The notes under the pieces were generated by a model, which saw only the letters and a program-made list of their open reading frames with translations, did no database searches and was not told where the DNA came from. Made by a program: the position numbers and the translations under genes. From NCBI RefSeq assembly GCF_006540305.1, contig NZ_BJOR01000001.1, forward strand, positions 1,984,001 through 2,048,000: a stretch of 64,000 nt of DNA, written 5' to 3'. Of the stretch, positions 11,949-21,423 are shown piece by piece. How positions within the stretch are numbered: the stretch's first letter is position 1; every line of letters begins with the position of its first letter. The DNA comes from Streptomyces sp. 6-11-2 (GTDB taxonomy: Bacteria; Actinomycetota; Actinomycetes; Streptomycetales; Streptomycetaceae).

Positions 11949-13796
11949 TCAGTCGTCTTCGTTGTCGCCGAAGTCGGGGCGGACGTCGCGGGCGGCCATG
12001 ATCTCGTCGTTGGAGGTGCCGGCCGCGACCATCGGCCAGACCATCGCGTCCTCGTGGACGATGAAGTCGACGACGACCGGGCGGTCGTTGATGGAGTTCG
12101 CCTCCTCGATGACCTTGTCGAGGTCCTCCGGGGACTCGCAGCGGATCGCGTGGCAGCCCATGGCCTCCGACAGCTTCACGAAGTCGGGGACGCGGGTGCC
12201 CCTGGCCTCCGGGTTGACGTCGTCGGGGCCGGAGTGCAGCACCGTGTTGGAGTACCGCTGGTTGTAGAACAGGGTCTGCCACTGGCGGACCATCCCGAGG
12301 GCGCCGTTGTTGATGACGGCGACCTTGATCGGGATGTTGTTCAGCGCGCAGGTGGTGAGTTCCTGGTTGGTCATCTGGAAACAGCCGTCGCCGTCGATCG
12401 CCCAGACGGTCTTCTGCGGCTGACCGGCCTTGGCGCCCATCGCGGCCGGGACGGCGTAACCCATGGTTCCGGCGCCGCCGGAGTTCAGCCAGGTGGCGGG
12501 CTTCTCGTACTGGACGAAGTGCGCGGCCCACATCTGGTGCTGGCCGACGCCCGCGGCGAAGATCGTGCCCTCGGGGGCGAGCTGCCCGATGCGCTCGATG
12601 ACCTGCTGCGGGGAGAGCGAGCCGTCCGCGGGCTGCTCGTAGCCCAGCGGGTAGGTCTCGCGCCAGCGGGCGAGGTCGTTCCACCAGGCGGTGTAGTCCC
12701 CGCGGTGGCCCTCGCTGTGCTCCTTCTGGACGGCCTGGATCAGGTCGGCCAGGACCTCGCGGGCGTCGCCGACGATGGGCACGTCGGCGGCGCGGTTCTT
12801 GCCGATCTCGGCCGGGTCGATATCGGCGTGGACGATCTTGGCGTACGGGGCGAAGCTGTCCAGCTTGCCGGTGACGCGGTCGTCGAAGCGGGCTCCGAGG
12901 GCGACGATCAGGTCGGCCTTCTGCAGCGCGGTGACGGCGGTGACCGCACCGTGCATGCCCGGCATCCCCACGTGCAGCGGGTGGCTGTCGGGGAATGCGC
13001 CGAGCGCCATCAGGGTGGTGGTGACGGGCGCTCCGGTGAGTTCCGCGAGGACCTTCAGCTCGGCGGTGGCGCCGGCCTTGATGACGCCGCCGCCGACGTA
13101 CAGCACGGGCCGCCGCGCGGCGGTGATGAGCTTGGCCGCCTCGCGGATCTGCTTGGCGTGCGGCTTGGTGACCGGGCGGTAGCCGGGCAGGTCCATGACC
13201 GGCGGCCAGGAGAAGGTCGTCTGCGTCTGCAGCACGTCCTTCGGAATGTCGACGAGGACCGGACCGGGGCGACCGGTCGAGGCGATGTGGAACGCCTCCG
13301 CGATCGTCTTCGGGATGTCCTCGGCCTTGGTGACCAGGAAGCTGTGCTTGGTGATCGGCATCGTGATGCCGACGATGTCCGCCTCCTGGAAGGCGTCCGT
13401 GCCGATCGCCTTGGAGACGACCTGGCCGGTGATCGCGACCAGCGGCACCGAGTCCATGTTCGCGTCGGCGATCGGCGTCACCAGGTTGGTGGCACCGGGG
13501 CCCGAAGTGGCCATGCAGACGCCGACCTTTCCGGTCGCCTGTGCGTAACCGGTGGCCGCGTGGCCCGCGCCCTGTTCGTGACGGACGAGCACGTGGCGCA
13601 CCCGGCTGGAGTCCATCATCGGGTCGTACGCGGGAAGGATCGTGCCGCCGGGAATGCCGAATACGGTGTCGACCCCGACCTCCTCAAGCGAGCGGATGAG
13701 GGACTTCGCACCCGTGACGTGCTCGGGCGCGGACGGGTGTCCTCCGGATCGGGGCCGCGGCTGCGGATGAGGGGCCCCGGTGGCCTGCTCGGTCAT
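11949..13796 (-). CDS. ilvB: acetolactate synthase, large (catalytic) subunit
   Basis: The 615-residue ThDP/FAD/Mg2+ enzyme condenses two pyruvates, or pyruvate with 2-oxobutyrate, as the first committed step of branched-chain amino acid synthesis. The ThDP catalytic glutamate is in [13 protein letters not shown]. The oxyanion and substrate region ([21 protein letters not shown]), the FAD domain and the C-terminal ThDP motif [14 protein letters not shown] through [12 protein letters not shown] are present. I prefer the ATG at 13796 because GAAGAG is 7-8 bases before it; the ATG at 13802 is too close to that site. Expression is probably set by the attenuator just upstream. Confidence 0.96.
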   Translation of the reverse strand: MTEQATGAPHPQPRPRSGGHPSAPEHVTGAKSLIRSLEEVGVDTVFGIPGGTILPAYDPMMDSSRVRHVLVRHEQGAGHAATGYAQATGKVGVCMATSGPGATNLVTPIADANMDSVPLVAITGQVVSKAIGTDAFQEADIVGITMPITKHSFLVTKAEDIPKTIAEAFHIASTGRPGPVLVDIPKDVLQTQTTFSWPPVMDLPGYRPVTKPHAKQIREAAKLITAARRPVLYVGGGVIKAGATAELKVLAELTGAPVTTTLMALGAFPDSHPLHVGMPGMHGAVTAVTALQKADLIVALGARFDDRVTGKLDSFAPYAKIVHADIDPAEIGKNRAADVPIVGDAREVLADLIQAVQKEHSEGHRGDYTAWWNDLARWRETYPLGYEQPADGSLSPQQVIERIGQLAPEGTIFAAGVGQHQMWAAHFVQYEKPATWLNSGGAGTMGYAVPAAMGAKAGQPQKTVWAIDGDGCFQMTNQELTTCALNNIPIKVAVINNGALGMVRQWQTLFYNQRYSNTVLHSGPDDVNPEARGTRVPDFVKLSEAMGCHAIRCESPEDLDKVIEEANSINDRPVVVDFIVHEDAMVWPMVAAGTSNDEIMAARDVRPDFGDNEDD

Positions 13797-13876
13797 CGGC
13801 ATTCTCTTCTCGATGCTGAGGGTTTTTGCGAGGTTTGGGCGGAGTTCGGACGCTGCACGCCTGGCACTCGTGCAAC

Positions 13877-13910
13877 AAAAAACCCCTCGTGCCGTAAGGC
13901 AAGCGAGGGG
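13877..13910 (-). terminator. intrinsic terminator of the ilvB attenuator
   Basis: On the minus strand, CCCCTCG and CGAGGGG arms are followed at once by six T residues. This is the only classical hairpin-plus-U-run terminator I see in the window. It lies between the leader peptide and ilvB, 80 bases before the ilvB start, so it must be read through for ilvBNC expression. Confidence 0.93.
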
Positions 13911-13928
13911 AAGCGCGCCGGTGAGGTC

Positions 13929-13963
13929 GCTGGGTTCCGGATCGTCGTCCGGTGGGTCCCAGC
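13929..13963 (-). promoter_or_regulatory. leader hairpin of the ilvB attenuator
   Basis: GCTGGG...CCCAGC with an inner CCGGA...TCCGG stem forms a strong two-part hairpin that begins directly after the leader-peptide stop codon. This is where the 1:2 pause hairpin of a classical attenuator sits. The competing antiterminator pairing is not obvious by eye. Confidence 0.7.
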
Positions 13964-14005
13964 TCAGCCGACGCGCTGTCCAAGTACGAGAATTCGGGTG
14001 CGCAT
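13964..14005 (-). CDS. ilvB leader peptide, 13 residues
   Basis: The peptide [13 protein letters not shown] starts at an ATG about 9 bases after a strong GGAGGGAGGG site. Five of 13 residues are Ile, Leu or Val, and three of those use codons rare in Streptomyces: ATT, GTA and CTT. This is the hallmark of a ribosome-mediated attenuator: when charged Ile-, Val- or Leu-tRNA is scarce the ribosome stalls here, which should prevent the downstream terminator from forming. Attenuation of ilv genes in actinobacteria has been proposed from comparative work. No function is expected for the peptide itself. Confidence 0.9.
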   Translation of the reverse strand: MRTRILVLGQRVG

Positions 14006-14038
14006 GGAAATGACCCTCCCTCCGGCACGCACCCGGTG

Positions 14039-17000
14039 TCAAGTGGGTGGGACAGGAGTCTCATTATGTGAGCGGACGGCCGTCCCGCCTCCGAAGACGA
14101 CGGGCACCGCCGCGGTGTAGGCCCCGGCGCTTCCCCCGGCGAACACCGGTTCGGCCGGACCGTGCGGCACCGGGTAGCGGCCGGAGGTGAGCGCCCGGCG
14201 CAGCCGGTACTCGTCCAGCGGGCCGGAGAACGCCATGCCCTGCCCGTGGGTGCAGCCCATCGCGCGCAGGGCCACGACCTGCTCCGGCAGGTCCACGCCG
14301 TCGGCCACGGACCGGAGCCCGAGATCGGCGGCGATCCGGAGCAGACCACTGGTGATCTTGTGCAGCCGGGCGGACTCGACGACGCCCTCGACCAGGCTGC
14401 GGTCGAGTTTCAGCACGTCGACGGGGAGCCTTCGGAGGGCCGTGACGGTCCCGTGGCCGCCGCCGAAGCCGTCCAGTGCGATGCGCACGCCGAGCCGCCG
14501 CAGCGCGGCCAGACGCCGCTCCAGCTCGTCCAGCGGCACCCGCGGGTCGGTGTCGGACAGCTCGATCACCAGGGCACCGGTCGGCAGCCCGTGCCGGGTC
14601 AGCAGGGCCTCCACGGAGCCGGGCGGCAGCGAGCGGTCCACCAGACGGCGGGCGCCCATCCGGACCGCCACGGACACGTTCGGGCCGGCCGTGGCGCGCT
14701 CGGCGGCCTGCGCGACGGCCTCCTCCAGCAGCCAGCGGCCCAGTTCGGACGTCCTGTCGCCGTCCTCGGCCACCCGCAGGAACTCGGCGGGCGTGAAGTG
14801 CACGCCCTGCGAGGACCGCCAGCGCGCCTGGGCCGCGACCGAGGTGATCCGGCCGTCGTCCAGGCGGACCACCGGCTGGTGCAGCAGGGTGAACTCGCCC
14901 TCGTGCAGAGCGTTTCTGAGCCGGGTGGCCAGCTCCGCCCTGCGGACGACGTCCTGCTGCATCTGCGGCTTGTACAGCTCGACCCGGCCCTTGCCCGCCG
15001 CCTTGGCGCGGTACATGGCGAGGTCGGCGTTGCGCAGCAACTCCCCCGCGCCGAGTCCCTGTTCGGCGAAGGCCACACCGATGGAGGCGGCCACGCGCAC
15101 CTCGTCGCCGTCGATGAGGTACGGCTGCGACAGCGTCACCCTGAGGCGGTCGGCGAGCTCCAGGATGTGCCGTTCACGGGCGGTGCGGTCGCGGGTGCCG
15201 TCCCCGACGATCAGGGCCGCGAACTCGTCGCCGCCGAGTCTGGACGCGGTGTCGCCGTGCCGTACCGCCTCCTGGAGTCTGCGGGCGGCCTGGACGAGGA
15301 GCTCGTCCCCGGCCTGGTGCCCGATCGTGTCGTTGACGGCCTTGAAGCCGTCGAGGTCGATGAAGAGCACGGCCGTGCCGTGGTCGGTCGAGCGGCGGCC
15401 GGACAGGGCCTGCTGAACGCGCTTGGTGAACAGTGCCCGGTTGGGCAGGTCGGTGAGCGGGTCGTGCTCGGCGTTGTGCTGCAGCTGCGCCTGCAGGCGC
15501 ACTCTCTCGGTCACGTCCCTGCTGTTGAAGATGAGGCCGCCGTGGTGGCGGTTGATGGTCGACTCCACGTTGAGCCAGCCGCCGTCGCCGGAGCGGAAGC
15601 GGCACTCGATGCGCGTAGTGGGCTCCTGGCGCGGGCTGGCGACCAGGAAGCGGCGCACCTCGTGCACCACGCAGCCCAGGTCCTCCGGGTGGATGAGCCC
15701 GGCCAGTTCGGTCCCGACCAGTTCCTCCGCCGGCCGCCCGTACACACCGGCGGCGGCCGGGGAGACGTACCGCAGGATCCCGTTGGGCGCGGCGATCATG
15801 ATGACGTCGCTGGAGCCCTGCACCAGGGAGCGGAAGTGGTTCTCCTTCTGGGCCAGCTCCTGGGTGAGCGCGATGTTGTCGCGCAGCACGATGCCCTGGC
15901 GCACGACGAGCACCAGCACGACGGCGCCGGCGGTGATCAGCACCACGCGGTCGACGCTGTGGCCGTTGAGCGCGTTGTACAGGACCCCCAGCGTGCACAC
16001 GGCGGCGGCGAGGTACGGAGTGAGGGCGGCGAGGGAGCCGGCGAGGGGCCGGCCGGACGGGTACCGGTCGTGGTCCGCGCCCTGCGCGGGCGGCCCGCCG
16101 TGCGCGGGGCGCACGGCGGGTTGCCGCCCGGGCAGGTGGTCGTCCAGCACACGGCCGTGGTCTTCGGGGATGTGCCCGTAGGCGTCGGCCACGCGCGCGT
16201 GCCCGTCGGCGGAGCGCGGGTCCGGCTCACGCCCGTCCAACTGGTGTCCCTCCGCCTGATACGGCGCCGCCCGGTACGGGTGCGTGTCGGACTGCTCGGC
16301 GGCCGGCTGCCCCGGGCGGGGCGCCGCCCACGGGGCGTACGCCAGGAGCAGGGAACCGGCGAACCAGCCGGCGTCGAGCAGTTGCCCCGAGCGGTAGCTG
16401 TTGTGCAGCAGCGGCGAGGTGAACAGGGCGTCGCACAGCACGGTCAGGGCGAGTGCCCCGATCGCCGTGTTCACTGCGGTGCGGTTGATCGGGGAGCACC
16501 GGAAGTGCAGCGCGAGCACCATGGAGACCAGGGCGATGTCCAGCAGCGGGTACGCCAGCGAGAGCGCGGTCTGCGCGACGCTCGGCCCGTCGAACCTGGC
16601 CGCCTGGGCGAGTGCGAGGCTCCAGGACAACGTGAGCAGCGAGCCGCCGATCAGCCACGAGTCCATTGCCAGACACACCCACCCGGCCCTGTTCACCGGC
16701 CGCTTGGCGAGCACGAGCAGACCGACGATCGCCGGTGGCGCGAAGCACACGAAGAACAGGTCGGCGTAACTGGGACTGGGCACGGACGTGCCGAGGACGA
16801 CTTCGTACCACCCCCAGACCGAGTTGCCCAGGGCCGCCATCGCGGAGGAGAGGGCGAACAGCAGCCAGGCGGTTCGAAAGCGGACGTGCCGGCCGCGCGC
16901 GTACAGCGCGCACGAGACGGCGGCGGTGCCGGCCGCGGCGCTCAGCCCGAAGTCGCCCATGAACAGCGCGACCTCGCTGGAACCCCAGCCGAACGCGGCA

Positions 17001-17338
17001 CCGATGGCGTACCCCGCGCACAACAGGGCCAGCAGGAGCTGCGGCGCCAGTCTCGAACGGCCGTCGGCGGCCGACGGCCGGGGCAGCAGCGCCTCCGGCG
17101 CGGACGGCGTCCGCAGAGCGCTGTCGAACACGGTCATGACGGGCGGTGGCGGGCTCACCGGGGCCTCCCGGTCCGTGCGGCCGGGTCCCCCGGCTTCCGG
17201 TGCGCAGGGTGGGCGTGCCTCCGGCGGCCGCCGGGCCTGTGGTGGTGATGGCTGTGATGACTGCGGTGGCCGCGTCTGCGCGCGGCCGTGCGCCAGGGCC
17301 GCCGGTGGCGGCCCCGCCGCGTCGGATCGTTCGTCCAT
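14039..17338 (-). CDS. cdgE: membrane PAS-GGDEF-EAL protein, CdgE-like (EAL domain degenerate)
   Basis: 1099 residues: a Pro-rich cytoplasmic N-terminus, about ten membrane helices (roughly residues 95-490, split by a His/Pro-rich hydrophilic stretch), a PAS domain (about 496-612), GGDEF (about 625-785) and EAL (about 805-1060). The GGDEF signature is intact ([11 protein letters not shown], near 702), so diguanylate cyclase activity is plausible. In the EAL domain the EAL motif reads AQARW (near 834), DDFGTG reads DGFGGG and VAEGVE reads VADGVD, so phosphodiesterase activity is unlikely. Position next to ilvB matches S. coelicolor SCO5511 (CdgE), as I recall. The start is uncertain: no good ribosome binding site precedes 17338, and MTVFDSAL about 67 codons later is an alternative. 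Its stop is only 34 bases before the ilv leader ATG. Confidence 0.88.
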   Translation of the reverse strand: MDERSDAAGPPPAALAHGRAQTRPPQSSQPSPPQARRPPEARPPCAPEAGGPGRTDREAPVSPPPPVMTVFDSALRTPSAPEALLPRPSAADGRSRLAPQLLLALLCAGYAIGAAFGWGSSEVALFMGDFGLSAAAGTAAVSCALYARGRHVRFRTAWLLFALSSAMAALGNSVWGWYEVVLGTSVPSPSYADLFFVCFAPPAIVGLLVLAKRPVNRAGWVCLAMDSWLIGGSLLTLSWSLALAQAARFDGPSVAQTALSLAYPLLDIALVSMVLALHFRCSPINRTAVNTAIGALALTVLCDALFTSPLLHNSYRSGQLLDAGWFAGSLLLAYAPWAAPRPGQPAAEQSDTHPYRAAPYQAEGHQLDGREPDPRSADGHARVADAYGHIPEDHGRVLDDHLPGRQPAVRPAHGGPPAQGADHDRYPSGRPLAGSLAALTPYLAAAVCTLGVLYNALNGHSVDRVVLITAGAVVLVLVVRQGIVLRDNIALTQELAQKENHFRSLVQGSSDVIMIAAPNGILRYVSPAAAGVYGRPAEELVGTELAGLIHPEDLGCVVHEVRRFLVASPRQEPTTRIECRFRSGDGGWLNVESTINRHHGGLIFNSRDVTERVRLQAQLQHNAEHDPLTDLPNRALFTKRVQQALSGRRSTDHGTAVLFIDLDGFKAVNDTIGHQAGDELLVQAARRLQEAVRHGDTASRLGGDEFAALIVGDGTRDRTARERHILELADRLRVTLSQPYLIDGDEVRVAASIGVAFAEQGLGAGELLRNADLAMYRAKAAGKGRVELYKPQMQQDVVRRAELATRLRNALHEGEFTLLHQPVVRLDDGRITSVAAQARWRSSQGVHFTPAEFLRVAEDGDRTSELGRWLLEEAVAQAAERATAGPNVSVAVRMGARRLVDRSLPPGSVEALLTRHGLPTGALVIELSDTDPRVPLDELERRLAALRRLGVRIALDGFGGGHGTVTALRRLPVDVLKLDRSLVEGVVESARLHKITSGLLRIAADLGLRSVADGVDLPEQVVALRAMGCTHGQGMAFSGPLDEYRLRRALTSGRYPVPHGPAEPVFAGGSAGAYTAAVPVVFGGGTAVRSHNETPVPPT

Positions 17339-17536
17339 AGGCCGTGCATCGCCCGTCGCCCCCCTCGCAGTTTGAAATGTCCGTCCCCGGCGCCGAACGG
17401 TGCGCGGCGCAGCCCCTGTCGGGACGATACACCAGTCTCGTCACTCAGGGACATAGCTTCTCTACGCTCCGTGACGACCAGCGCAGATGCGAGTACGGAG
17501 CGCGTTCGGAGGGTCGCGGACCGTACCCGAAACGGA

Positions 17537-18487
17537 CTAGGCGCTTGCCGTGCCCGTCGTGAGGACCACGTTGGCGAGCGGCTCCTGGTTCACGAAACGG
17601 CGCAACTGATCCGTCAGAAGCCGCTTGGCGCGCGGCATGAAGGCGGATGTGGGGCCGCCGACATGCGGGCTGATCAGCACGCCCGGCGCGTGCCACAGGG
17701 GGTGGCCCGGGGGCAGCGGCTCGGGGTCGGTGACGTCGAGGGCGGCGGTGAGGCGGCCGCTGTCCAGCTCGGCGAGCAGCGCCTTGGTGTCGACCACGCC
17801 GCCGCGCGCGACGTTCACCAGCAGTGCGCCGTCCTTCATCCGTGCCAGGAAGTCCGCGTTCACCAGTCCGTGCGTGGCCTCCGTCAAGGGCGTGGACAGG
17901 ACGACGACATCGGCCTGCGGAAGCAGGGAGTGAAGATCGGTGAGCGGATGCACCGGGCCGCGCTCCGTGGTGCGTGCGGAGCGCGCCACGCGCGCCACCC
18001 GCGCGACCTCGAAGGGAACGAGCCGGTCCTCGATGGCGGCCCCGATCGAGCCGTAGCCGACGATGAGGACGTTCTTGTCGGCGAGGGCGGGACGGAAGCC
18101 TCCGCCCCACTCGCCCCGGTCCTGGGCCCGGACGAAGTCGGGGATGCCGCGCAGCGAGGCCAGGATGAGCGTCAGGGCGAGCTCGCTGGTACTCGCCTCG
18201 TGCACCCCGCGCGCGTTGCACAGCCGTACGCCTGGCGGCAGGTGCCGCAGGCCCGGCTCCACGTGGTCGGTGCCGGCGGACAGCGTCTGCACGACCCGTA
18301 CGGAGCTCATCCGGGGCATCGGGCGCAGACCGACACCGCCGGGCTTCATGTACGGCACGACGTAGAAGGCGCAGTCGGCGGGGTCCGCGGGGAACTCCTC
18401 GGCTCCGTCCCAGAAGCGGTAGGTGGGACCCTGCGGAAGCCCCGCGATCTCGTCCGGCGGAATGGGCAGCCATACGTCAGCAGTCAT
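17537..18487 (-). CDS. D-2-hydroxyacid dehydrogenase family protein
   Basis: 316 residues of the NAD-dependent D-isomer 2-hydroxyacid dehydrogenase family. The Rossmann motif is VLIVGYGSIGAAIEDRL. The catalytic arginine (VNVARGGVVDTKALL), glutamate (DVTDPEPLPPGHPLW) and histidine (ISPHVGG) are all present, so it should be active. It lacks an ACT domain, unlike serA, and its substrate (glyoxylate, hydroxypyruvate or phosphoglycerate) cannot be told. The start MTADVWLPIPPDEIAG is chosen because the frame upstream has no family similarity; no strong Shine-Dalgarno precedes it. It is divergent from an aldo/keto reductase gene 78 bases away. Confidence 0.88.
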   Translation of the reverse strand: MTADVWLPIPPDEIAGLPQGPTYRFWDGAEEFPADPADCAFYVVPYMKPGGVGLRPMPRMSSVRVVQTLSAGTDHVEPGLRHLPPGVRLCNARGVHEASTSELALTLILASLRGIPDFVRAQDRGEWGGGFRPALADKNVLIVGYGSIGAAIEDRLVPFEVARVARVARSARTTERGPVHPLTDLHSLLPQADVVVLSTPLTEATHGLVNADFLARMKDGALLVNVARGGVVDTKALLAELDSGRLTAALDVTDPEPLPPGHPLWHAPGVLISPHVGGPTSAFMPRAKRLLTDQLRRFVNQEPLANVVLTTGTASA

Positions 18488-18565
18488 GCTCAGGAGGCTA
18501 TGCCAGGGGCACGGGCGGCCAGAGGTTAGGTTGGTGGGCCCTGAGAGAGGGAGGGTTACGGCCAA

Positions 18566-19564
18566 GTGGAGCGCAGGACGATCGGCCCGGCGGCACTCGC
18601 GGTGGGGGCCGTAGGACTGGGGTGCATGCCGATGAGCTGGGCGTACAGCGCGTCGCGGCAGCGGGGAACGGAGTCGCTGAGGGCCGTGCACCGGGCGCTC
18701 GACCTGGGCTCGGCGCTCCTGGACACGGCCGACATGTACGGCCCGTTCACCAACGAGCTGCTGCTGGGGCGGGTGCTGAAGGAACGGCGGTCCGACGCCT
18801 TCGTCTCGACGAAGGTCGGTCTGCTGGTGGGCGAGCAGCACATCGTGGCCAACGGGCGTCCCGGCTATGTGCGGCGGGCGTGCGACGCCTCACTCAGGCG
18901 CCTCCAGACGGACGTGATCGACCTCTACCAGCTGCACCGCGCCGATCCGGAGGTCCCGGTCGAGGAGACCTGGGGGGCGATGGCGGAGCTCGTGCGGGCC
19001 GGGAAGGTGCGGGCGCTCGGCCTGTGCGCGGTGGGCGCGCGCGGCCGGCGCCGGTCCGGTGCGCGGCTGCACGACGGAACGATCCGCCAACTGGAGCGGG
19101 TGCAGCAGGTCTTCCCGGTCAGCGCGGTGGAGGCGGAGCTGTCGGTGTGGTCGCCGGAGGCGCTGGAGTCGTTGCTGCCGTGGTGCGCGGACCGCGGGAT
19201 CGGCTTCATTGCGGCGATGCCGCTGGGCAACGGCTTCCTGACCGGCACCCTCACCCCCGGCCAGGGGTTCGAGCCGGACGACCTACGGGCCCGGCACCCC
19301 CGTTTCACCGCCGAGATGATGGCCGCGAACCAGCCGATCGTGGCCGGCCTGCGGCGGACGGCCGCCCGGCACGGCGAGAACGTCACACCCGCCCAGGTGG
19401 CACTGGCCTGGGTACTGGCCCAGGGCCGCCACGTGATCCCGGTACCCGGCACCAAGCAGGAGCGGTGGGTGACGGAGAACGCGGGTGCGGCGGAGCTGCG
19501 CCTGACGGCCGAGGACCTGACGGAACTGAGCCGCCTGCCCGCGGCCCAGGGCTCGTGGGACTGA
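18566..19564 (+). CDS. aldo/keto reductase
   Basis: The 332-residue cytoplasmic NADPH-dependent oxidoreductase has a TIM-barrel fold. The catalytic tetrad is visible: Asp and Tyr in LLDTADMYGPFTNE, Lys in FVSTKVGLL and His in LYQLHRADPEVPVEE. The C-terminal NADPH phosphate loop matches the family (VIPVPGTKQERWVTENAGA). The GTG start follows a GGGAGGG site by about 11 bases. It resembles the AKR group often annotated as pyridoxal reductase-like or general stress proteins, but the substrate is unknown. Confidence 0.9.
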   Translation: MERRTIGPAALAVGAVGLGCMPMSWAYSASRQRGTESLRAVHRALDLGSALLDTADMYGPFTNELLLGRVLKERRSDAFVSTKVGLLVGEQHIVANGRPGYVRRACDASLRRLQTDVIDLYQLHRADPEVPVEETWGAMAELVRAGKVRALGLCAVGARGRRRSGARLHDGTIRQLERVQQVFPVSAVEAELSVWSPEALESLLPWCADRGIGFIAAMPLGNGFLTGTLTPGQGFEPDDLRARHPRFTAEMMAANQPIVAGLRRTAARHGENVTPAQVALAWVLAQGRHVIPVPGTKQERWVTENAGAAELRLTAEDLTELSRLPAAQGSWD

Positions 19565-19590
19565 GCCGGGCCACACCTTGAGAACGCGAT

Positions 19591-19720
19591 CGGCCTGGGC
19601 CGGGGGCTCGGGCCGGGGGGCTCGGGCCGGAGGCCTGGGCCGGATGCCTGGCCCGGCGGCCTGACCCAAAGCCCTATCCCGGACGCCCGGTCCGGGAAGC
19701 TCGACCCGAAGGCCTGACCC
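19591..19720. repeat. degenerate GC-rich short tandem repeat
   Basis: After the aldo/keto reductase stop lies a run of about nine imperfect 13-15 base units with consensus near GGCCTGGGCCGG. A related unit recurs at about 19815-19832. No plausible coding frame with a ribosome binding site covers it. It accounts for much of the 460-base gap before the next gene; nothing else is visible except the presumed promoter of that gene. Confidence 0.6.
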
Positions 19721-20026
19721 GCGCTGGAGCACCCGCGCTGCGCGGCACCGCACACCCGCGGCACCGGCCTCCCCAGAGCCCGGAAACCTGCCCCAAGGAC
19801 CCGACTCAGGGATCTGGGCCGGAGGCCTGACTCAGGGAGCGTGGTGAGCCGCTCGGCCCAGGTGAGGGTAAGAACACCGCGCCCTCCGCTCGCCGGACAG
19901 GGGCGGGGTGGCGGTTTCGCGTCGGCGGTGGATTCGGGGTCCGCGTGGGATTCGGGTGATCGGGAACCTGGGAGGTGCGGGCGGTGTAAGACAGGTAGAA
20001 CCCGCCGCGTCGAAGGGACGAAGATC

Positions 20027-21190
20027 GTGCAACGTCGAGCTGTGACGGGCGTGCTGGCCGCCGCCCTGCTGCTGACGGCCGGCTGCTCCTCCGGGGGCGC
20101 GTCGGCCGGTGGGGACGGCATGGCGCCCGGCCGTACGACGGCGGTGGCCTCGGCCTCGCCCCCCGGGCAGGCACCCACGGAGACCGCGCCGCCGGCCAAG
20201 GGCGCGGTGAAGGTGCTGCGCACGGTCGCGGAGGGCCTGAACAGCCCCTGGGGACTGGCTCCGATCCCCGGCGGTGGTCTCCTCGTCTCCTCCCGCGACA
20301 AGGCGACGATCACGCGGGTCGACGAGAAGACGGGGCAGAAGACCGAACTGGGCCGGGTGTCGGGGGTCTCCCCGGAGGGCGAGGGCGGCCTGCTCGGCAT
20401 CGCGCTCTCCCCCGACTATGCCTCCGACCACATGATCTACGCCTACTTCACCTCGCCCTCGGACAACCGCATCGTCCGGATGCTGTACGACGACAAGAAG
20501 CCGGCCGGTATGCAGCTGGGCGCACCCGACACGATCTTCAAGGGCATCCCCAAGGGGGTCATCCACAACGGCGGCCGGATCGCCTTCGGCCCCGACAAGA
20601 TGCTGTACGCGGGCACGGGCGAGACCGGTGACCGAGGCCTGGCCCAGGACAGGAAGTCCCTGGCCGGCAAGATCCTGCGGCTGACCCCGGACGGCCTGCC
20701 CGCCCCGGGCAACCCGTACCCCGACTCCCCCGTGTACTCGTACGGCCACCGCAATGTGCAGGGCCTGGCCTGGGACGACAAGCAGCGTCTGTTCGCCTCC
20801 GAGTTCGGCCAGGACACCTGGGACGAGCTGAACGCGATCAAACCGGGCGGCAACTACGGCTGGCCGGACGCGGAGGGCAGGACGAACGACCCGAGGTTCC
20901 ACAACCCGATAACCCAGTGGCACACGGACGTGGCCTCCCCCAGCGGCATCGCCTACGCCGAGGGCTCCATCTGGATGGCGGGCCTGAGGGGGCAGCGCCT
21001 GTGGCGCATCCCCTTGAGCGGCACCAAGCTCGCGGCGGCCCCCGAAGCGTTCCTCACCGGCACCTACGGCCGCCTGCGCACGGTGGTCTCGGCGGGCGGC
21101 GACAAGCTCTGGCTGGTCACCAGCAACACCGACGGCCGCGGCACTCCGAAGAAGGGCGACGACCGGATCCTGGAACTGGAGGTGAAGTAG
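20027..21190 (+). CDS. secreted lipoprotein, glucose/sorbosone dehydrogenase (PQQ-type beta-propeller)
   Basis: 387 residues with a lipoprotein signal: VQRRAVTGVLAAALLLTAGC gives the lipobox LTAGC with Cys20 as the anchor, so it should sit on the outer face of the membrane. The propeller domain shows GSDH motifs: LNSPWGLAPIPGG, GEGGLLGIALSPDY, NGGRIAFGPDKMLYAGTGETGD, the active-site histidine in YGHRNVQGLAWD, and GGNYGWPDAEG. Family members oxidise aldoses with PQQ, but no PQQ biosynthesis genes are nearby. The GTG at 20027 is chosen because it gives an exact signal peptide and has AAGGGA 10 bases upstream; a frame extending 62 codons upstream has no signal. Confidence 0.88.
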   Translation: MQRRAVTGVLAAALLLTAGCSSGGASAGGDGMAPGRTTAVASASPPGQAPTETAPPAKGAVKVLRTVAEGLNSPWGLAPIPGGGLLVSSRDKATITRVDEKTGQKTELGRVSGVSPEGEGGLLGIALSPDYASDHMIYAYFTSPSDNRIVRMLYDDKKPAGMQLGAPDTIFKGIPKGVIHNGGRIAFGPDKMLYAGTGETGDRGLAQDRKSLAGKILRLTPDGLPAPGNPYPDSPVYSYGHRNVQGLAWDDKQRLFASEFGQDTWDELNAIKPGGNYGWPDAEGRTNDPRFHNPITQWHTDVASPSGIAYAEGSIWMAGLRGQRLWRIPLSGTKLAAAPEAFLTGTYGRLRTVVSAGGDKLWLVTSNTDGRGTPKKGDDRILELEVK

Positions 21191-21200
21191 CCCCCGGACC

Positions 21201-21395
21201 TCACTCCCGCCCGGTTCCGGCTTCCTCCGCGGGAGGTTCGGGCGGCCGTACGACGACCTTCCCGGAGGCGAGATCGATCGGTCCGCGCCCTGGATCGTTG
21301 TCCCCGACGTCCTCCCGGGTCAGCTCCAGCCGGTTCTGTTCGTCCCGGGTGTGCTTGCGGCCGGGCGCGAACAGTTCCTCGAAAACGTTGAACAC
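21201..21395 (-). CDS. small acidic protein, 64 residues, unknown function
   Basis: Starts VFNVFEELFAPGRKHTRDEQ at a GTG preceded by a GGGAGGGA site 4 bases upstream. It is soluble, charged and ends with a Pro/Glu-rich tail (PPEPPAEEAGTGRE). I recall similar small proteins with an xxIDLASGKVVVR motif in other Streptomyces, here at residues 40-50. It starts 29 bases after the stop of the large LAL regulator on the same strand, so the two may be co-transcribed. I do not know its function. Confidence 0.7.
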   Translation of the reverse strand: MFNVFEELFAPGRKHTRDEQNRLELTREDVGDNDPGRGPIDLASGKVVVRPPEPPAEEAGTGRE

Positions 21396-21423
21396 GGCTT
21401 CCCTCCCGGTCGGCGTCTTCCGG

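Noticed and set aside
14039..17338. CdgE-like protein as a bifunctional cyclase/phosphodiesterase
   Set aside because: Key EAL residues are missing (EAL, DDFGTG and VAEGVE are altered), so only the cyclase activity is supported by sequence.
19841..20026. N-terminal extension of the sugar-dehydrogenase lipoprotein
   Set aside because: The extension has no signal peptide and would bury the lipobox. The GTG at 20027 gives a standard lipoprotein signal with Cys20.
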